Positions 1 through 9,097 are shown, numbered from the stretch's first letter. The stretch: DNA of 64,000 nucleotides from Schaalia dentiphila ATCC 17982 (GCF_000154225.1 NZ_DS264586.1:340527-404526); one strand, 5' to 3'. Numbers and translations: made by a program. Notes: a model not told the origin generated them from the letters alone.

Positions 1-992
1 CCGAGGCCGGCCTCGGCGTCGACGAACGGGGCCGGTACATCCTGCACGACGCCAACGGTGCCACCTACACGTGGAACCAGGATGGAAGCGTCACGGACGC
101 CGACGGCAACACCACTGCATTCACGGTCTCCGAGCGCGGCGACGTCACCGTCACGGAAGGCGGACAGGAATCCTCCGGTGGCAACGTATTCCTCGCCGAT
201 GGCGTCGATCCCCACCAGACACTGTTGACGGCCCGGACCTGCTTCCTTCAAATGATCTACTCCGACGACGACGGCGAGACTTGGTCCGGCCCCTTCAACC
301 TCAACCAAGACGTGAAGGAAGAATGGATGTCCTTCTGCGGGACCTCCCCGGGCACGGGCGTGCAGCTGCGCAGCGGGCGCCTCGTCATCCCGATCTACTA
401 CAACGGGGACCACAAGCGTCACTTCTCCGCATCCGTCGTTTACTCCGATGACGGCGGTACGACATGGAAGCGCGGCAAGTCTCCCAACGACGGGCGCATC
501 TTCGAGGGCCGCGAGATCGACTCACGCACGCTCGACACCGAAGCGGCCGCGACGCACGAGGCCACGCTCATCGAGCGCGCCGACGGCTCACTCCTCATGC
601 TCATGCGCAACCAGCACCCCAGCGGAAAGGTCGCGGCGACCGTCAGCACCGACGGAGGCGAAACCTGGAGCGACGTGTTCTTCGCCGAGGAGATCACCGA
701 AATCTTCTGCCAGCCGAACGCGGTTCCCTGGCCGACGGAGGACTGCCCCGAGCGCGTGGTGTTCGCGAATGCCTCGCAGATGCGTCCCTACCGCGGCCGC
801 GGCGTTCTGCGCCTGTCCGAAGACGGCGGGCGGACGTGGATCGCATCTCGCACATTCAACCCGGCCCACTACGTCTACCAGTGCATGACGATCCTCCCCG
901 ACGGGGCTCTGGGCTTGCTGTGGGAGCGTGAGATGCAGGGCCTGTACTTCAGCCGCATCCCGCTGGAGTGGATCGAGGCCGCCAAGATCTGA
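1..992 (+). CDS. Exo-alpha-sialidase (neuraminidase), 3' part
   Basis: The reading frame is open from the window edge to the TGA at 990-992, so the gene starts upstream and only about 329 codons are visible. Four Asp-box (BNR) repeats of the S-x-D-x-G-x-x-W type lie at 261-284, 444-467, 645-668 and 816-839, the hallmark of the six-bladed propeller of GH33 sialidases. A conserved Glu region (THEATLIE), a MRN segment and a late Tyr-rich stretch (HYVYQCMTILPDG) followed by GLLWE match the catalytic part of bacterial sialidases, which release terminal sialic acid from glycans. The protein ends directly after the propeller, with no LPxTG anchor or lectin domain. Secretion is likely from the family, but the signal peptide is outside the window. 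Substrate linkage cannot be read from sequence. Confidence 0.93.
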   Translation, partial: EAGLGVDERGRYILHDANGATYTWNQDGSVTDADGNTTAFTVSERGDVTVTEGGQESSGGNVFLADGVDPHQTLLTARTCFLQMIYSDDDGETWSGPFNLNQDVKEEWMSFCGTSPGTGVQLRSGRLVIPIYYNGDHKRHFSASVVYSDDGGTTWKRGKSPNDGRIFEGREIDSRTLDTEAAATHEATLIERADGSLLMLMRNQHPSGKVAATVSTDGGETWSDVFFAEEITEIFCQPNAVPWPTEDCPERVVFANASQMRPYRGRGVLRLSEDGGRTWIASRTFNPAHYVYQCMTILPDGALGLLWEREMQGLYFSRIPLEWIEAAKI

Positions 993-1011
993 CGACTCGT
1001 CGTACACCAGC

Positions 1012-1062
1012 ACGAGGCCGCCTGCTGCACACTCCACACAGGAGGGCGACAGGCGGCCTCGT
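1012..1062 (+). terminator. Stem-loop downstream of sialidase gene
   Basis: ACGAGGCCGCCTG at 1012-1024 is the exact reverse complement of CAGGCGGCCTCGT at 1050-1062, a 13-bp stem with a 25-nt loop starting 19 nt after the sialidase stop. No T tract follows. The stem begins with the ACGAGGCC core seen in several other terminators here. Confidence 0.6.
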
Positions 1063-1082
1063 ACGCCAACAACACATACACA

Positions 1083-1112
1083 GAGGGCGGGCACCGGCTG
1101 GTGCCCGCCCTC
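1083..1112 (-). terminator. Stem-loop downstream of glmM
   Basis: GAGGGCGGGCAC (1083-1094) and GTGCCCGCCCTC (1101-1112) form a perfect 12-bp stem with a 6-nt loop, 21 nt beyond the glmM stop. The sialidase and glmM genes converge here, so this hairpin and the one at 1012-1062 probably act from opposite sides. There is no clear T tract. Confidence 0.65.
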
Positions 1113-1133
1113 ACGCGTACATCTCTCAGACGC

Positions 1134-2486
1134 TCACAGCGCCAGGTTCTCCTTGACGACGTCCGCCAGCGAAGCGGCGACCGAGTCGGCCTCTTCCTGC
1201 GTGGCAGCCTCGACCATGACGCGCACGAGCGGCTCCGTGCCCGAGGGACGCAGAAGCACGCGGCCGGTCTCTCCCAGACGGGCCTCTGCGGCCGCCACGG
1301 CCTCAGCAACAGCCTCGTTCGTCGAGGCACCAGCGCGATCCACGCCGCCCACGTTGATGAGGGTCTGCGGCAGGCGCTGGATGAAGGAGGTCAGGTCCGC
1401 CAGGGAGCGGCCCGACTCCTTCACCATGCGGGAGACGAGCAGCGAGGACAGGATGCCGTCGCCGGTGGTCGCATGGTCGCGGGCGATGATGTGGCCGGAC
1501 TGCTCGCCGCCGAGCGAGTAGCCGGACGCCAGCATCTCCTCAAGCACGTAGCGGTCGCCCACGCCGGTCTGCACGGTCTTAATACCAGCCTCCCGCATGG
1601 CGATCAGCAAGCCCAGGTTGCTCATGACGGTCACGACCAGCGTGTCCTTGGCGAGAGTGCCGCGCTCAAGAGCGTTCACGGCCAGAGAACCCATGATCTT
1701 GTCGCCATCGATGAGGTTGCCCTCGTGGTCGACGGCGAGGCAGCGATCGGCGTCTCCGTCGTAAGCAACACCAAAGTCGCAGCCGGCCTCGACGACGGCG
1801 GCCTGCAGGGACTCGGGGTGCGTGGAACCCGCGTTGAGGTTGATGTTGCGCCCATCGGGGGACGCGTTGATGACGGTGATATCCGCGCCGAGCTCGCGGA
1901 ACACGGCCGGCCCCAGCTCGGAGGCCGCACCATTCGCACAATCGATCGCGATCTTCATGCCGCGCAGATCGGTGCCGATCGCCTCGACGAGGTGCGCAAT
2001 GTAGGAGTCTTTCGCCCATGCGTGGTCGGCGTTGATCTCACCGACGGCGTCGCCGGTGGGACGATCCCACTCAGTGTTCACGAGCGCCTCGATCTGGTCC
2101 TCCACGGAGTCGGCCAGCTTGTAGCCTCCGTGGGCAAAGAACTTAATGCCGTTGTCAGGCATGGGGTTGTGCGAGGCGGAGATCATGACGCCCAGGTCCA
2201 CGGTGTCCTCCGTGGCCGTCAGGTGGGCGACCGTCGGCGTGGTGACAACGCCAATCCGGGTGACGTCCATACCGGCGCTCGCCAGACCCGCCGCAAGTGC
2301 GTGGTCGAGGAACTCGCCCGAAATACGGGTATCGCGCCCGATGATCGCGCGGGGCTTGGAGCCGTCCGCACGCAGGGAGCCGCCGAACTGGCGGGCAGCC
2401 GCCTCGCCGAGCTGCAGCGCGAGGTCCGCAGTGATGTCAACGTTCGCCAGTCCTCGCACGCCATCCGTGCCGAACATCCTGGGCAT
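1134..2486 (-). CDS. glmM: Phosphoglucosamine mutase
   Basis: The 450-residue protein matches the usual GlmM length. It interconverts glucosamine-6-phosphate and glucosamine-1-phosphate in the cytoplasm on the way to UDP-GlcNAc and peptidoglycan. MFGTDGVRG is at the N-terminus, the phosphoserine loop SASHNPMPDNG near residue 104, the metal-binding DGDADR near 245 and the sugar-phosphate loop RPSGTEP near the C-terminus. The frame stays open 85 codons further upstream, but the ATG at 2486 is preceded by GGAGAG and gives the family's MPRMFGTDG start. A TAGGCT hexamer at 2522-2527 on the minus strand could be its -10 box, without a good -35. The gene follows the rplM-rpsI operon, as in many actinobacteria. 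Confidence 0.97.
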   Translation of the reverse strand: MPRMFGTDGVRGLANVDITADLALQLGEAAARQFGGSLRADGSKPRAIIGRDTRISGEFLDHALAAGLASAGMDVTRIGVVTTPTVAHLTATEDTVDLGVMISASHNPMPDNGIKFFAHGGYKLADSVEDQIEALVNTEWDRPTGDAVGEINADHAWAKDSYIAHLVEAIGTDLRGMKIAIDCANGAASELGPAVFRELGADITVINASPDGRNINLNAGSTHPESLQAAVVEAGCDFGVAYDGDADRCLAVDHEGNLIDGDKIMGSLAVNALERGTLAKDTLVVTVMSNLGLLIAMREAGIKTVQTGVGDRYVLEEMLASGYSLGGEQSGHIIARDHATTGDGILSSLLVSRMVKESGRSLADLTSFIQRLPQTLINVGGVDRAGASTNEAVAEAVAAAEARLGETGRVLLRPSGTEPLVRVMVEAATQEEADSVAASLADVVKENLAL

Positions 2487-2607
2487 AGTCTCTCCGTTCA
2501 GTGGGTCATACGACTGCACTAAGCCTACCGCGCCCGCGCCTTCTCCTTGGTACGAGGCCGGGGCACGGACAGCGGAGGCGCTCACATCCTGGCACGTGGT
2601 GATGGGG

Positions 2608-2644
2608 AAACAAAGGCCGCGCCCCGCAGGAGCGGGACGCGGCC
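2608..2644 (-). terminator. Intrinsic terminator of rplM-rpsI
   Basis: GGCCGCG (2615-2621) pairs with CGCGGCC (2638-2644) and CCCGC (2623-2627) with GCGGG (2632-2636), leaving one mismatch and an AGGA loop. On the minus strand the stem is followed by TTTGTTT, fitting factor-independent termination after rpsI. Confidence 0.8.
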
Positions 2645-2667
2645 AACAGAAAAAGTGCTGAGTGAAA

Positions 2668-3159
2668 TCAGCGCTTCGAGAACTGCGAAGCCTTGCGGGC
2701 CTTCTTGAGGCCTGCCTTCTTACGCTCGGTGGCGCGGGCATCGCGGGTCAGGAAGCCAGCCTTCTTGAGGGCCGGACGGTTCGCGTCGCGGTCGATCTCG
2801 TTGAGGGCGCGCGACACGCCGAGGCGCAGGGCGCCGGCCTGGCCGGAGACGCCGCCGCCGTTGATGCGGGCGATGACGTCGAAACGGCCGTCAATGTCGA
2901 GCAGCACGAAGGGGGACTTCACCAGCTGCTGGTGCAGCTTGTTGGGGAAGTAGTCCTCAAGGGTGCGACCGTTGATGGTCCACTTGCCGGAGCCGGGGAC
3001 CAGGCGAACGCGGGCGACGGCCTCCTTGCGGCGGCCCAGGCCCGCGCCGGGCGCAGTGATGGACTGACCGGCGCCGGCGGGCGCCGACTCGGTCTCGGAC
3101 GTGTAGGAGCTGGGGACGACTTCCTCGTCCAGCTCAGCGGAAACGATGGTCTCAGCCAC
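2668..3159 (-). CDS. rpsI: 30S ribosomal protein uS9
   Basis: The protein ends in the basic tail [12 protein letters not shown], which reaches the P-site tRNA in uS9 proteins. The body has the family's [10 protein letters not shown] and [10 protein letters not shown] segments. The start is taken as the GTG at 3159 because GAGGAGAACC lies just before it; an open extension of six codons upstream has no ribosome-binding site. The N-terminal 35-40 residues are acidic and actinobacterial in style. It is the second gene of the rplM-rpsI operon. Confidence 0.97.
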   Translation of the reverse strand: MAETIVSAELDEEVVPSSYTSETESAPAGAGQSITAPGAGLGRRKEAVARVRLVPGSGKWTINGRTLEDYFPNKLHQQLVKSPFVLLDIDGRFDVIARINGGGVSGQAGALRLGVSRALNEIDRDANRPALKKAGFLTRDARATERKKAGLKKARKASQFSKR

Positions 3160-3197
3160 GGTTCTCCTCAGGGTCAAAGGCGTTCAGCGACCGAAGG

Positions 3198-3641
3198 TCA
3201 CTGAGCCACCTGGGTCAGTTCGTAGGGAACCGGCGACTGGCCGGCGTGGGGGTGCTCCGGGCCAGCGTAAACGTGCAGCTTCTTGAACTGCGCGCGGCCG
3301 AGGGAGTTGTGAGGAAGCATGCCCTTAACGGCCTTCTCGACGGCGCGCTCAGGCGTCGCGGCGAGGAGGTCGCGGTAAGCGGTCGCGGTCAGGCCACCGG
3401 GACGACCGGAGTGACGGTAGGCCATCTTCTGGTCGAGCTTCTTGCCGGTCAGAGCGACCTTGTCCGCGTTGATGATGATGACGTTGTCGCCCATGTCCAT
3501 GTGAGGGGCGAACGTCGGCTTGTGCTTCCCACGGAGGAGGGCAGCGGTCTGGGCTGCCAGGCGACCGAGGACGACGTCGGTGGCGTCAATGACGTACCAC
3601 TTCTTGTCTGCGTCCCCAGGCTTGGGTGAATAGGTGCGCAC
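3198..3641 (-). CDS. rplM: 50S ribosomal protein uL13
   Basis: The chosen GTG start gives [10 protein letters not shown] followed by [15 protein letters not shown], the standard actinobacterial uL13 N-terminus, and 147 residues, the usual family length. A TTG five codons upstream is also open, but GAAGG sits correctly for the [17 protein letters not shown] and [10 protein letters not shown] segments are present. It assembles early into the large subunit. A strong promoter lies at 3789-3817 and rpsI follows. Confidence 0.96.
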   Translation of the reverse strand: MRTYSPKPGDADKKWYVIDATDVVLGRLAAQTAALLRGKHKPTFAPHMDMGDNVIIINADKVALTGKKLDQKMAYRHSGRPGGLTATAYRDLLAATPERAVEKAVKGMLPHNSLGRAQFKKLHVYAGPEHPHAGQSPVPYELTQVAQ

Positions 3642-3788
3642 GGGCGTAACCTTCAATTCTTGTTGGTCATGGGACGCCGCGCCGGTTTTTCCGGGGGCAT
3701 CCGCGATGAAACGGTTCGCGCGAGGCGTCGGCGAGCGCTCCTAGCGAGTGGGAGACACTAGGTACTCTGCTGACGCACAGCACTAGCC

Positions 3789-3817
3789 ATATTATCTGTG
3801 CTCAGCCCGGCGGTCAA
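3789..3817 (-). promoter_or_regulatory. Sigma70-type promoter for rplM-rpsI
   Basis: Read on the minus strand, TTGACC (3812-3817) and TAATAT (3789-3794) are separated by exactly 17 nt. The expected transcription start is near 3782, leaving a leader of about 140 nt before rplM. This is one of the best promoter matches in the window. Confidence 0.75.
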
Positions 3818-3844
3818 AGCGCGGCGAATACTGTGTCACATTCC

Positions 3845-4753
3845 TCAGCCGTCGTCGCCGCAGCACGTGTCGCGCCTGGCCCGGGCCTGCTCGGCCCGCG
3901 CGCTCCACTGCGAGGGATCGGGATACTCCACGCCCTCGAGGGTGAGCCCGTGTGCGGGGGCGATCGGCGCGGCCTCGGAGCGGGACCGGGCCCGCAGGAT
4001 CTGCACGGGGTAGGTGACGTCGCGCGCGCCAGAGCCCACCAGCAGCAGCGCCCCCACCAGGGAGCGGACCATCGAGTGGCAGAAGGCATCCGCCTCGACT
4101 CGGAAGACGAGGGTCCCCTCGGCGTCACGCTCGGCGAGCAGGGTACGCAGGGTTCGGATCGTCGTGGCTCCCTCGCGCGGACGACAGAACCCGAGGAAGT
4201 CATGTTCCCCGAGGAGCGCGGCCCCGGCCTCGTTCATGGCAGCCTCGTCGAGGGGTTCTTCGACCCACAGGCGATCCCAGCGCCCGAGGGGCTCGGGACG
4301 GTCGGACACCCGGTAGGCGTAGGAGCGGCCGAGGGCGGAGAAGCGCGCGTCGAAACTGGGGTCAACGACGGCGGCCGAGTAGATGCGCACGTCGCAGGTG
4401 CCGCGCGCGGCAGCAAGGTCTCGGCCACGCGCGCGCTCGCCGTAGCGGCCGGAGAGGATCTTGTTGAGTCGGCGGACAATCGCCGAGGCCACGGCCTGCT
4501 CGTTGGACTCCCCTCCCCTGGGCGACAGGCGTGCCCAGGCGGCCTCGGAGATGTCCGCGTGACAGACCTGGTGACGCGCATGAACACCCGCGTCGGTACG
4601 ACCGGCGACCGTCGTCACGACGTCTTCGCGCGAGGCCATGGCCAGCGCCGCCTCGACCTCACCCTGGACGGTGCGCAGTCCGGGCTGGGCGGCCCAGCCA
4701 CGAAAGTCGGTGCCGTCGTAGCCCAGGTCGAGGCGTAGGCGCCGCGCGCTCAC
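3845..4753 (-). CDS. truA: tRNA pseudouridine(38-40) synthase
   Basis: TruA converts uridines 38-40 of the anticodon arm to pseudouridine. The nucleophilic Asp lies in GRTDAGVHA near residue 53, the N-terminus reads LRLDLGYDGTDFRGWA, and FRVEADAFCHSMVRSLVGAL is the conserved C-terminal core. The GTG at 4753 overlaps the upstream stop codon by 4 nt (GTGA), suggesting translational coupling. Another GTG at 4762 is possible, and ribosome-binding signals do not separate them. At about 300 residues it is somewhat longer than E. coli TruA, as is usual in actinobacteria. Confidence 0.95.
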   Translation of the reverse strand: MSARRLRLDLGYDGTDFRGWAAQPGLRTVQGEVEAALAMASREDVVTTVAGRTDAGVHARHQVCHADISEAAWARLSPRGGESNEQAVASAIVRRLNKILSGRYGERARGRDLAAARGTCDVRIYSAAVVDPSFDARFSALGRSYAYRVSDRPEPLGRWDRLWVEEPLDEAAMNEAGAALLGEHDFLGFCRPREGATTIRTLRTLLAERDAEGTLVFRVEADAFCHSMVRSLVGALLLVGSGARDVTYPVQILRARSRSEAAPIAPAHGLTLEGVEYPDPSQWSARAEQARARRDTCCGDDG

Positions 4754-5499
4754 AGCTCCCACGCCCGAACGCCGCCGATGATGCCCGCGTCGTTGGGCAC
4801 AACCATCACGTCATCGCCCATGAGGCGCAGGTTCGAGGCCGTGATGCGCTTGGAGTTGCCGCCACCCAAGTAGAGGCGATCCCACATGTACATGGGGCGC
4901 AGGCCATCCACGACGCGACGGACCCGGCGCGACCAGTGCACGTCACCCAAGCGCAGGCGCTCATGCTCGCCGATGTAGTCGTCGTAGGTCAGACCCCAGC
5001 GAACGGGTCCCTGAGAGACCTCCACGTGAGGCGCCAGCTGGCCGCCGTCAAACACCGCGTTACCGAGGCCGGTTCCCAGGGTGATGATCATTTCGAGACC
5101 GCGGCCCGTGATAGCGCCAGCGCCAGCGACCTCTGCGTCGTTCAAGACCTTGGTGGGCAGGGCGAGGGCCTGCTCAATCGCCCGGCCCATGTCAAAGTGA
5201 TCCCACCGCTCGACCAGCTCGGGCAGCACGCGCGAGCGCGGCCCATCGCGGGTGATGTAGTGCGGCGTTGCGATGACGACGCCGTGGCGGATCATTCCCG
5301 GCATACCCATCGTCACTCGCGTCGGAGTGGGAAGCTCACGCGCGAGGCCAATAACGGTTTCCACGAGGAGCTCAGGAGGCAGCGGGTAAGGAGTGGGCAC
5401 CCTGTGAGGCGGGGCCATCATCGTGCCGCGCTCATCCACGACGGAGCCCTTAATGCCGCCGCCGCCGCAGTCAATCGCCAACGTCATCTCACGAGTCAT
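4750..5499 (-). CDS. ROK-family sugar kinase, polyphosphate-glucokinase-like
   Basis: The 249-residue protein has the ROK phosphate-binding start LAIDCGGGGIKGSVVDERG, a likely catalytic Asp in KVLNDAEVAGAGA and the glycine-rich TLGTGLGNAVFDGG. Length and order resemble actinobacterial polyphosphate/ATP glucokinases (PpgK), which phosphorylate glucose using polyphosphate. The segment after GNAVFDGG reads LAPHVEVSQGP, where typical PpgK has a His-containing ELGH-like stretch, so glucose specificity is uncertain. It sits between rplQ and truA, overlapping truA by 4 nt and separated from rplQ by a terminator. The ATG at 5499 has only a weak ribosome-binding site. Confidence 0.72.
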   Translation of the reverse strand: MTREMTLAIDCGGGGIKGSVVDERGTMMAPPHRVPTPYPLPPELLVETVIGLARELPTPTRVTMGMPGMIRHGVVIATPHYITRDGPRSRVLPELVERWDHFDMGRAIEQALALPTKVLNDAEVAGAGAITGRGLEMIITLGTGLGNAVFDGGQLAPHVEVSQGPVRWGLTYDDYIGEHERLRLGDVHWSRRVRRVVDGLRPMYMWDRLYLGGGNSKRITASNLRLMGDDVMVVPNDAGIIGGVRAWEL

Positions 5500-5526
5500 G
5501 GCTTCAGGCTACCGGATACGGCAAGA

Positions 5527-5554
5527 GCCGGACACTCCTTGCGGAATGTCCGGC
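5527..5554 (-). terminator. Terminator downstream of rplQ
   Basis: On the minus strand a 12-bp stem with one G-U pair closes on a GCAA tetraloop: GCCGGACA at 5527-5534 and TGTCCGGC at 5547-5554 are the outer arms. TCTTG follows. It separates the rpoA-rplQ transcript from the kinase-truA pair. Confidence 0.75.
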
Positions 5555-5584
5555 CCAATGCTCGAGTTGATCAGTGACTCACGG

Positions 5585-6154
5585 TCACTTCTCGTCGGCG
5601 ACCTGCTCGGCGGCGTCAGCAGCCTTGCCGGCCTCGGCGGCAACTTCCTCGGCCTCGTTGGCCTTGGCGAGATCGCCTTCCTCGCGAGCCTCTTCGGCGC
5701 GCTCGGCGGCAGCCTCGGCGGCCTTCTCGGCCTCTTCGGCGACGGCCTTGGCGGCGGTCTTCTCGGCAGCCTTCACGACGGCTTTCTTCTCGACCTTCTC
5801 CATGACGAGCTCAATGCGCATCAGGGGAGCGTTGTCGCCCTTGCGGTTGCCGACGCGGATGAGGCGGGTGTAGCCGCCGGCGCGCTCGGAATCCATCGCG
5901 GGAACGAGCTCCTCGAAGAGGATCGCGACGATGCCCTTGTTGGGGATCTTCTTCATGACCGTGCGGCGGGCGTGCTGGTCGCCACGCTTGGCCTTGGTGA
6001 TGAGCTTCTCGACGTAGGGGCGCAGGGCCTTAGCCTTGGCCTCGGTCGTCGTGATCGCACGGTGTTCGATGAGCTGAGCTGCCAGGTTCGACAGGATCAG
6101 CTTCTGGTGTGCCGGGCTACCGCCCAGACGAGCACCCTTCTTGGGGGTGGGCAT
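5585..6154 (-). CDS. rplQ: 50S ribosomal protein bL17 with acidic/alanine-rich tail
   Basis: The first 120 or so residues are a normal bL17 ([18 protein letters not shown], then [14 protein letters not shown] and [16 protein letters not shown] segments). They are followed by about 65 residues rich in Ala, Glu and Lys with coiled-coil character, an extension common in actinobacterial bL17. GGAG lies 7 nt before the ATG. It is the last gene of the alpha cluster. Confidence 0.97.
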   Translation of the reverse strand: MPTPKKGARLGGSPAHQKLILSNLAAQLIEHRAITTTEAKAKALRPYVEKLITKAKRGDQHARRTVMKKIPNKGIVAILFEELVPAMDSERAGGYTRLIRVGNRKGDNAPLMRIELVMEKVEKKAVVKAAEKTAAKAVAEEAEKAAEAAAERAEEAREEGDLAKANEAEEVAAEAGKAADAAEQVADEK

Positions 6155-6197
6155 GAGTTTCTCCTACGGATTCAATGCGTCCATCGGACGCACGGGG

Positions 6198-7193
6198 TCA
6201 GATGGACTGGTCGTCCGAAAAGATCGCGGCGGACTCCGAGTCACCGAAGCTCGGCATGACCGAGTCCTTCAGCGTCATACCAAGGGCCGCCAGGGACTCC
6301 TTGATCTCTTCGATCGACTTGGTGCCGAAGTTGCGGATGTCGAGCAGGTCGGCCTCCGAGTGAGCAACCAGCTCGCCGACGGTCAGAATGCCGCGGCGAC
6401 GCAGCGCGTTGTAGGAACGCGACTGCAGGTTCAGGTTCTCGATCGGGAGAGCCAGATCGGCTGCGAGGGTGGCGTCGGTGGTGGACGGACCCACCTCGAT
6501 GCCTTCCGCTTCCTCGTTCAGTTCACGCATGAGGCCGAACAGCTCCACCAGCGTCTTGCCGGCCGAGGCCAGTGCATCGCGCGGGGTGATCGCCGGCTTG
6601 GTCTCCACGTCGATGACGAGGCGATCAAAGTCGGTGCGCTGCTGAACACGCGTCGCCTCGACCTTGTAGGTCACCTTGACGACGGGCGAGTAGATCGAAT
6701 CAATCGGAATGCGAGAGATCTCGGCCTGCGGATCCTTGTTCTGAGCAGCCGACACGTAGCCGCGGCCACGCTCGACGGTCAGCTCGATCTCCAGCTTGCC
6801 CTTCTCATTGAGGGTGGCAAGGTGCAGATCGGGGTTGTGGATCTCCACGCCGGCGGGAGGCGTGATGTCGCCGGCGAGAACCTCGCCGGGGCCAGCCTTC
6901 CGCAGGTACATGACGACAGGCTCGTCGTTCTCGCTGGACAGGACGATCTGCTTGATGTTCAGGATGATCTCAGCGACATCTTCCTTCACGCCTTCGATCG
7001 TGCGGAACTCGTGGGGGACGCCATCAATACGGATGGACGTCACCGCTGCACCCGGGATCGAGGACAGGAGGGTACGACGCAGGGAGTTACCCAGCGTGTA
7101 GCCGAACCCAGGCTCGAGGGGCTCCAGGGTGAAACGGGAGCGCAGGTCGCTGACCTTTTCTTCGGTCAGGATGGGTCGCTCTGCAATGAGCAC
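6198..7193 (-). CDS. rpoA: RNA polymerase alpha subunit
   Basis: This 331-residue protein has the N-terminal dimerisation domain ([32 protein letters not shown]) and a C-terminal alpha-CTD ([16 protein letters not shown], then [14 protein letters not shown]). The start is GTG at 7193, preceded by AAAGGA. Acidic residues at the very end follow the CTD. It nucleates assembly of the polymerase whose beta and beta-prime subunits are encoded at 32.6-40 kb. rpsD, usually just upstream in bacteria, is missing. Confidence 0.98.
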   Translation of the reverse strand: MLIAERPILTEEKVSDLRSRFTLEPLEPGFGYTLGNSLRRTLLSSIPGAAVTSIRIDGVPHEFRTIEGVKEDVAEIILNIKQIVLSSENDEPVVMYLRKAGPGEVLAGDITPPAGVEIHNPDLHLATLNEKGKLEIELTVERGRGYVSAAQNKDPQAEISRIPIDSIYSPVVKVTYKVEATRVQQRTDFDRLVIDVETKPAITPRDALASAGKTLVELFGLMRELNEEAEGIEVGPSTTDATLAADLALPIENLNLQSRSYNALRRRGILTVGELVAHSEADLLDIRNFGTKSIEEIKESLAALGMTLKDSVMPSFGDSESAAIFSDDQSI

Positions 7194-7317
7194 GTCTATT
7201 CCTTTCTGGCCGGTGCCCGCTATATGACACCGGATATGGGAACCTGCTGAAGCAGGCTAAGGGAGTAAGAACCCGAAGGTTCAGACGTGGGGAGGGCAAT
7301 GCCCTCCCGTCCACAAG

Positions 7318-7728
7318 TCAGCCGCGGCGGCGCTTCGGCGGGCGGGTGCCGTTGAAGGCCTGAGGCGTGACGTCCTGGATCGAACCGATCTCGAGGCCGG
7401 CGGCCTGGAGGGAACGGATCGCGGTCTCACGGCCGGAGCCGGGACCCTTCACGAAAACGTCAACCTTCTTCATACCGTGCTCCTGGGCGCGACGAGCCGC
7501 AGCCTCGGCCGCGAGCTGCGCGGCGAAGGGGGTGGACTTACGCGAACCCTTGAAGCCAACCTGGCCGGAGGACGCCCAGGCGACAACCGCGCCCGTGGGG
7601 TCCGTGAGGGAAACGATGGTGTTGTTGAACGTCGACTTGATGTAGGCGTGGCCGTTGGTGACGTTCTTCGAAATCTTGCGACGCGGCTTGCGGGCACCGC
7701 CCGAGCGCGAGGTCTTTGCTGCTGCCAT
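7318..7728 (-). CDS. rpsK: 30S ribosomal protein uS11
   Basis: The protein contains [20 protein letters not shown] and ends in [12 protein letters not shown], both diagnostic of uS11, which shapes the platform of the small subunit. The ATG at 7728 follows GAAGGAAC. It lies 125 bp before rpoA with no rpsD between them. Confidence 0.98.
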   Translation of the reverse strand: MAAAKTSRSGGARKPRRKISKNVTNGHAYIKSTFNNTIVSLTDPTGAVVAWASSGQVGFKGSRKSTPFAAQLAAEAAARRAQEHGMKKVDVFVKGPGSGRETAIRSLQAAGLEIGSIQDVTPQAFNGTRPPKRRRG

Positions 7729-7789
7729 TTCTGGTTCAGTTCCTTCTTGTCGCGGAAAGCTATCCCGAGGGAATTCGCTCTCCTAGGCC

Positions 7790-8164
7790 TTACTTGGCCT
7801 TCTTCTTGCCTGCAACGGTGCGCTTGGGGCCCTTGCGGGTACGCGCGTTGGTCTTGGTACGCTGACCGTGGACCGGCAGGCCACGACGGTGGCGAAGGCC
7901 CTGGTACGAACCGATTTCGATCTTGCGACGAATGTCGGCCTGAACCTCACGGCGGAGGTCACCCTCAACCTTGAAGTTTGCCTCAATGTAGTCACGAAGC
8001 TTGACGAGTTCCTCTTCCGTCGCGTCCTTCACGCGAGTGTCCGGGCTGACGCCGGTGGCGGCGAGGGTCTCTGCCGCGCGGGTGCGGCCGACTCCGTAGA
8101 TGTATGTGAGCGCGATCTCGAGCCGCTTCTCGCGGGGGAGGTCGACGCCGGCAATACGTGCCAT
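7790..8164 (-). CDS. rpsM: 30S ribosomal protein uS13
   Basis: The chosen ATG gives [20 protein letters not shown] and 124 residues, the standard uS13 length; the frame extends eight codons upstream but without family similarity. [20 protein letters not shown] is the conserved core and the tail is Lys-rich. A GGAG lies about 9 nt upstream. uS13 contacts uL5 and P-site tRNA in the subunit head. Confidence 0.97.
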   Translation of the reverse strand: MARIAGVDLPREKRLEIALTYIYGVGRTRAAETLAATGVSPDTRVKDATEEELVKLRDYIEANFKVEGDLRREVQADIRRKIEIGSYQGLRHRRGLPVHGQRTKTNARTRKGPKRTVAGKKKAK

Positions 8165-8312
8165 GGTGATGTTGCTCCAGTTGTTCATCGGAGGTCGTCA
8201 TCGCTCAATCCGGGCGAGCAGCCCGGCCTCGGCCTCCGAACCGAGGGTCACCCACGAGTGGGCGCTTAGAGTGATGCTGTGGGGCTTTGTGCCCCGCGGG
8301 TCGCAGCGGGTC

Positions 8313-8426
8313 TCAGCCCTGGCGCTGCTTGTGCCTGGGGTTGTCGCAGATGACCATGACGTTGCCGTGGCGACGAATCACCTTGCACTTGTCACAGATC
8401 TTCTTGACACTCGGCTTGACCTTCAT
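8313..8426 (-). CDS. rpmJ: 50S ribosomal protein bL36
   Basis: A 37-codon gene between infA and rpsM reads [15 protein letters not shown]... and ends NPRHKQRQG. It keeps the zinc-ribbon pattern C-x2-C-x12-C-x4-H, so it is the zinc-binding (C+) form of bL36. A suitable GGTAAC ribosome-binding region precedes the ATG. The position is the normal one in the alpha cluster. Confidence 0.97.
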   Translation of the reverse strand: MKVKPSVKKICDKCKVIRRHGNVMVICDNPRHKQRQG

Positions 8427-8466
8427 GGTTGTTACCTCCACTGCCCGCTGGGCAGTTTGTGTCGGG

Positions 8467-8688
8467 TCACTTGTAGCGGTAGACGATACGGCCTCGGGAG
8501 AGGTCGTAGGGGCTCAGCTCGACGACAACTCGATCCTCGGGCAGGATGCGGATGTAGTGCTGACGCATCTTTCCCGCAATGTGGCCGAGAACCACGTGGC
8601 CATTCTTCAGTTCCACACGGAACATCGCGTTAGGCAGGGCCTCAACGACCGTGCCTTCCATCTCAATGACGCCGTCTTTCTTCGCCAT
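8467..8688 (-). CDS. infA: Translation initiation factor IF-1
   Basis: A 73-residue single OB-fold protein beginning [20 protein letters not shown] and ending RGRIVYRYK, essentially the consensus IF-1. It binds the 30S A site with IF-2 and IF-3. The ATG at 8688 is preceded by GGAGGAT. It opens the infA-rpmJ-rpsM-rpsK-rpoA-rplQ cluster, with a 457-bp gap upstream that must hold its promoter. Confidence 0.98.
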   Translation of the reverse strand: MAKKDGVIEMEGTVVEALPNAMFRVELKNGHVVLGHIAGKMRQHYIRILPEDRVVVELSPYDLSRGRIVYRYK

Positions 8689-8922
8689 ATCCTCCGTTTA
8701 TCCTCTACATGTCTCGGATAGGTTGCGGCGGATGCCGCTAGGCATAGTGCACCAACGAATGCCGGATGCAGATACGCCCAAGGAACTACTCTACGGCATT
8801 CACGCCCATCGGTGGTAGTCAGGGCCCCTGTCGGTTCGCTCACGTTTAATGCGTCACATTTCAGCGAAACGCCGCCACAGTCTGTCTCATATCGACGAGG
8901 CCGGGGTTCGCCACGCGCCACC

Positions 8923-9066
8923 AGTGCGGAGAGCGCCGGCGGGGCCGCAGGGCCTGGCCGGGCTTCGAGCCGACGCGCCGAGCGAAGCTCGCGGCGCGGA
9001 CGGCGAGCGGGCGGGCGGGCCGACGGCGCTCGGAAAACCGGTGGCGCAGCCAGCAGAAACACCTGT
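8923..9066. repeat. Structured GC-rich repeat element, copy A
   Basis: This stretch aligns along most of its length with 46045-46180. Shared blocks include a GTGYGGAGRGCGCCGG start, GGGCTTCGAG, a small hairpin with CCGAGC and GCTCGCG arms around different loops, and a final GACGGCGCYCGGA block. Both copies are intergenic. No convincing protein is encoded, although reading frames on the minus strand share a VFRAPS peptide. Confidence 0.55.
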
Positions 9067-9097
9067 GATCAGGCCGCGACCTCGTCGACGAACGAGT

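Noticed and set aside
1..16. 16-bp palindrome CCGAGGCCGGCCTCGG at the window edge
   Set aside because: It lies inside the sialidase coding sequence with ordinary GC-rich codons; a palindrome of this composition is not remarkable alone.
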